Shown piece after piece: positions 43,823 to 45,930 of a DNA stretch of 45,930 nt (the stretch's first letter is position 1; every line of letters begins with the position of its first letter). The stretch lies in the NCBI RefSeq assembly GCF_000282455.1, contig NZ_AKJG01000071.1:1-45930 (forward strand), in the 5' to 3' direction. Origin of the DNA: Pseudomonas sp. GM74. Lineage in GTDB: Bacteria > Pseudomonadota > Gammaproteobacteria > Pseudomonadales > Pseudomonadaceae. Position numbers and translations under genes: made by a program. Below the pieces are notes generated by a model that saw nothing but the letters and a program-made list of their open reading frames with translations, was not told the origin of the DNA and did not search any database.

Positions 43823-43862
43823 TCGTGTTTTTTAACCGAAATAAATGTATTCAGGTGATGCA

Positions 43863-44813
43863 ATGATGAAGGTGAAGATCGAAAGGATCGTCGACGAAGC
43901 GCTGGATATCCGTTCCTTTCGCCTCGTGCGCAGTGACGGCCAGCCGCTCGACACCTATGAACCGGGTGCCCACGTCGACCTGACCGGGCCGACCGGCGTG
44001 ACTCGCCAGTATTCACTGTGCAGCCCGCCACAGGATCGCCGTGCGTATCTGGTGGCGGTGAAGAAAGAAGCGCAGTCACGCGGTGGTTCGCTGGCGCTGC
44101 ACGAGCAAGTGGAAGAGGGCATGGAGCTGGAAATGGGGGCGCCGCGCAACCTGTTCCGTCTCGACGAAACGGCCAGTGAGCACGTGCTGTTCGCCGCCGG
44201 AATCGGCGTCACGCCGCTGCTGAGCATGGCCTACAAATTGGCGGAAAGCGGTCAGCCGTATCGCCTGCATTATTTCGCCCGCTCGGCGCAGTACGCGGCG
44301 TTTACCGAGCTGTTGGCGATGAATTTTGCCGATCACGTGGAATTTCATTACGGCGTGGAGCCCACCGATCTCGACGCAGCGTTGAGTGAATGCCTGGAGC
44401 GTGCCGGCAGCTGCGCCCACGTCTACACCTGCGGCCCGGCACCTTTCATGAACAAAGTGGTGGAAGTGGCGTCCCGCAGTCGCTCGGACGATGCCATCCA
44501 CCTGGAACACTTCGCCGCAGACCCGGGCGCCAACAGCGCGCCGGCGGGCACGTTCGAAGTGGAACTGGCCAGTTCCGGCGTGGTGCTGCAAGTGCCGGCC
44601 AACACCAGTCTGGTGGATGTGTTGCAGGCCCACGGTTGCGACATCGACACCGAGTGCCGCGAAGGCATCTGTGGTACCTGCATCGTCGAGGTGCTGGACG
44701 GCTTGCCGGAGCACCGTGACAACTGTCTGTCGAACAAGGAAAAGGCGTCCAACAAGCAGATTTGCGCCTGTGTATCACGGGCGCTTTCCGCTCGTCTGGT
44801 ACTGGACCTTTAA
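43863..44813 (+). CDS. iacF: IacF-like ferredoxin reductase
   Basis: A 316-aa phthalate-dioxygenase-reductase-type protein: FAD/FMN domain (EPGAHVDLTGPTGVTRQYSL), NAD domain (LFAAGIGVTPLLSMAYKL, VYTCGPAPFMNKVV) and a C-terminal plant-type 2Fe-2S domain (CREGICGTCIVEVLDG, last Cys in HRDNCLSN). It feeds electrons to IacCD. I use the first of two ATGs at 43863 with AGGTGAT upstream. The 165-bp gap to iacE is mainly the inverted repeat. Confidence 0.92.
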   Translation: MMKVKIERIVDEALDIRSFRLVRSDGQPLDTYEPGAHVDLTGPTGVTRQYSLCSPPQDRRAYLVAVKKEAQSRGGSLALHEQVEEGMELEMGAPRNLFRLDETASEHVLFAAGIGVTPLLSMAYKLAESGQPYRLHYFARSAQYAAFTELLAMNFADHVEFHYGVEPTDLDAALSECLERAGSCAHVYTCGPAPFMNKVVEVASRSRSDDAIHLEHFAADPGANSAPAGTFEVELASSGVVLQVPANTSLVDVLQAHGCDIDTECREGICGTCIVEVLDGLPEHRDNCLSNKEKASNKQICACVSRALSARLVLDL

Positions 44814-44884
44814 ACCGAAAGTTCACTGGAAAGCTTGGGCTGGAGCCTGTTGAATGGGCGCCCGGCGGCCGTCGAGGGAGGAGA

Positions 44885-44929
44885 TGGCTACAGAAACAAC
44901 CGTTTTGACGAACCGCTCGATGAAGCGGT
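44885..44929. promoter_or_regulatory. Candidate upstream elements of the FeaR-like gene
   Basis: TGGCT at 44885 and TGACG at 44906 are 21 bp apart, echoing the repeats before aauB and near iacA. ACCGCT-CGATGA-AGCGGT at 44912-44929 is a perfect hairpin. The 152-bp gap otherwise has only GTGAGG before the ATG at 44966. Confidence 0.3.
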
Positions 44930-44965
44930 CGAAAAATAACAACAAAAACGTGAGGCTTTGCGGAC

Positions 44966-45886
44966 ATGATTACAGCATCGACGGTGCGCAACGAGGCGTT
45001 CGAAAGTTGGTTGAGCCAGGTGAACCAGGCCTGTGGGCGTTTCGATGCCCGGGCGCTGGACACTGATTTCTACGGCGAACTGGCGGAATTTCGCAGCGGT
45101 GCGATCAACCTCAGTGTGGTCGACATGGCGCACGTGCATTTGTACCGCACCAGCAAGGACGTCAGCACCAGCAGCGACGGCCACTATTACGCGGTGTTCC
45201 AGATGCGTGGCAGCTCGCAACTGGAGCAGGGCGACAACCGCGCGCAACTGGGCTGTGGCGACATCGCCCTGATCGACGCCAGCCGTCCGAGCGACATGAT
45301 CTACAACGACGATTGCCGACAGTTGTCGCTGATTTTGCCGCGCCAGGTGGTCGAGCGGGGTTCGCACTTCAATGCCGTCAACTGCGCCACGCGCATCGCG
45401 GCCAGCAGCCCCCTGGCGGCGATGGCCAACAAGCTGGTGCTGGACACCCGCCAGCAGGAAGGGCTGGACATGCAGGAAAGCGAGGCCGTACTCGATGCCC
45501 TGGCCAGCCTGTTGCTGCCGGGCATCAGCGCTCGCGACTGCGGTGCAGACGCCCATGAGCGGCAATTTCGCAAGATCATCGCCTTCATCGATGCGCACCT
45601 GAGCGACGAAGAACTGTGCCCCGAGCTGATTGCCCGTGAAGTGGGGATTTCCGTGCGCGGCCTGTACCGGATGTTCTCCAAGCGCGGCCTGGTGGTGGCG
45701 CAATACATCAAGCACCGCCGCCTGGACTTCTGCGCCGAAAACCTGCGCCGCGCCGATGTCGAGCAGAAGCTTTCGGCGCTGTGTTATGCGTGGGGGTTCT
45801 CGGATTCAAGCTACTTCTCGTCGGCGTTCAAATCGCGCTTTGGCGTGTCTCCAGGGGCATATCGCAAGCGGTATAGCCAGATCTGA
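44966..45886 (+). CDS. feaR: FeaR-type AraC-family regulator
   Basis: A 306-aa transcription activator closely resembling E. coli FeaR, which turns on phenylethylamine and tyramine oxidation genes. Shared stretches include AFESWLSQVNQACGRF, VFQMRGSSQLEQGDNRAQLG and the C-terminal GISVRGLYRMFSKRGLVVAQYIKHRRLDFCAENLR (split here as two helix-turn-helix motifs), followed by AWGFSDSSYFSSAFKSRFGVSPGAYR. Its place at the end of the iac genes and the amine dehydrogenase cluster upstream point to a regulator of both. A weak terminator-like hairpin follows. Inducer is inferred. Confidence 0.9.
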   Translation: MITASTVRNEAFESWLSQVNQACGRFDARALDTDFYGELAEFRSGAINLSVVDMAHVHLYRTSKDVSTSSDGHYYAVFQMRGSSQLEQGDNRAQLGCGDIALIDASRPSDMIYNDDCRQLSLILPRQVVERGSHFNAVNCATRIAASSPLAAMANKLVLDTRQQEGLDMQESEAVLDALASLLLPGISARDCGADAHERQFRKIIAFIDAHLSDEELCPELIAREVGISVRGLYRMFSKRGLVVAQYIKHRRLDFCAENLRRADVEQKLSALCYAWGFSDSSYFSSAFKSRFGVSPGAYRKRYSQI

Positions 45887-45912
45887 CACCCACCATTGAT
45901 GGTGTGTTTACC
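45887..45912 (+). terminator. Weak terminator-like hairpin after feaR
   Basis: CACCA-TTGA-TGGTG forms a 5-bp stem, followed by TGTTTA. It follows the feaR stop. The last 20 bp of the window (GGCCTCATCGCGGGCAAG) look like the start of another REP element. Confidence 0.4.
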
Positions 45913-45930
45913 GGCCTCATCGCGGGCAAG

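Noticed and set aside
37956..44813. Indole-degradation (iif) cluster
   Set aside because: The oxygenase fold is shared, but the Rieske alpha and beta subunits, amidase and ferredoxin reductase match iac.
1..45930. CRISPR array, tRNA, rRNA or insertion sequence
   Set aside because: Repeats are dispersed palindromes without regular spacers; no tRNA-like cloverleaf or transposase frame was seen.

Overview
The window looks like chromosomal DNA of a plant- or soil-associated Pseudomonas of the P. fluorescens group. This is inferred from high GC, dense Pseudomonas-type REP palindromes in most gene borders, and recognisable Pseudomonas gene sets (phu heme uptake, phosphatidylcholine synthase, DUF2790 protein, TTQ amine dehydrogenase, iac-type cluster). 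I see no rRNA, tRNA, CRISPR array, insertion sequence or phage module.

Left part (1-9,000): a two-component pair (171-2224) is divergent from a periplasmic redox locus: a DUF2790 protein, a tiny secreted repeat protein and a DipZ-type CcdA-thioredoxin fusion. Two matching operator-like inverted repeats lie between them. Then come an AraC regulator divergent from a DUF4242 protein and a methyltransferase, phosphatidylcholine synthase with a DUF488 protein, and a DUF533/TerB-like protein.

Middle (9,000-20,000): a minus-strand sulfatase, FadL-like porin and lipoprotein set; a coupled HD-domain/hypothetical pair; a translationally coupled PotE-like antiporter and AdiA-like decarboxylase; Ohr; and a SCO plus PCu(A)C copper-delivery pair.

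Heme region (20,000-28,200): tonB-phuS-phuT-phuU-phuV-chaN(phuW) on the minus strand diverges from phuR, with a Fur-box-like site between. Next are an NTF2-like protein, metE with a MetR-geometry site, a methyltransferase and a DUF4287 protein.

Right part (32,400-45,930) is the most interesting. A tryptophan-tryptophylquinone aromatic amine dehydrogenase cluster (aauBEDA order, plus a monoheme cytochrome c) runs leftward. An orphan PAS-PAS histidine kinase follows. A cluster matching the indole-3-acetic acid (iac) degradation genes runs rightward in the order A-B-I-H-C-D-E-F, ending in a FeaR-type AraC regulator. FeaR controls aromatic amine oxidation in E. coli. The layout suggests one island that oxidises aromatic amines such as tryptamine to aldehydes and then breaks down the derived indole acid through the iac enzymes. 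The aldehyde dehydrogenase, a MauG-type TTQ maturase, the IacG flavin reductase and IacR are not in the window. All functional assignments come from reading motifs and remembered family features; no database search was run.
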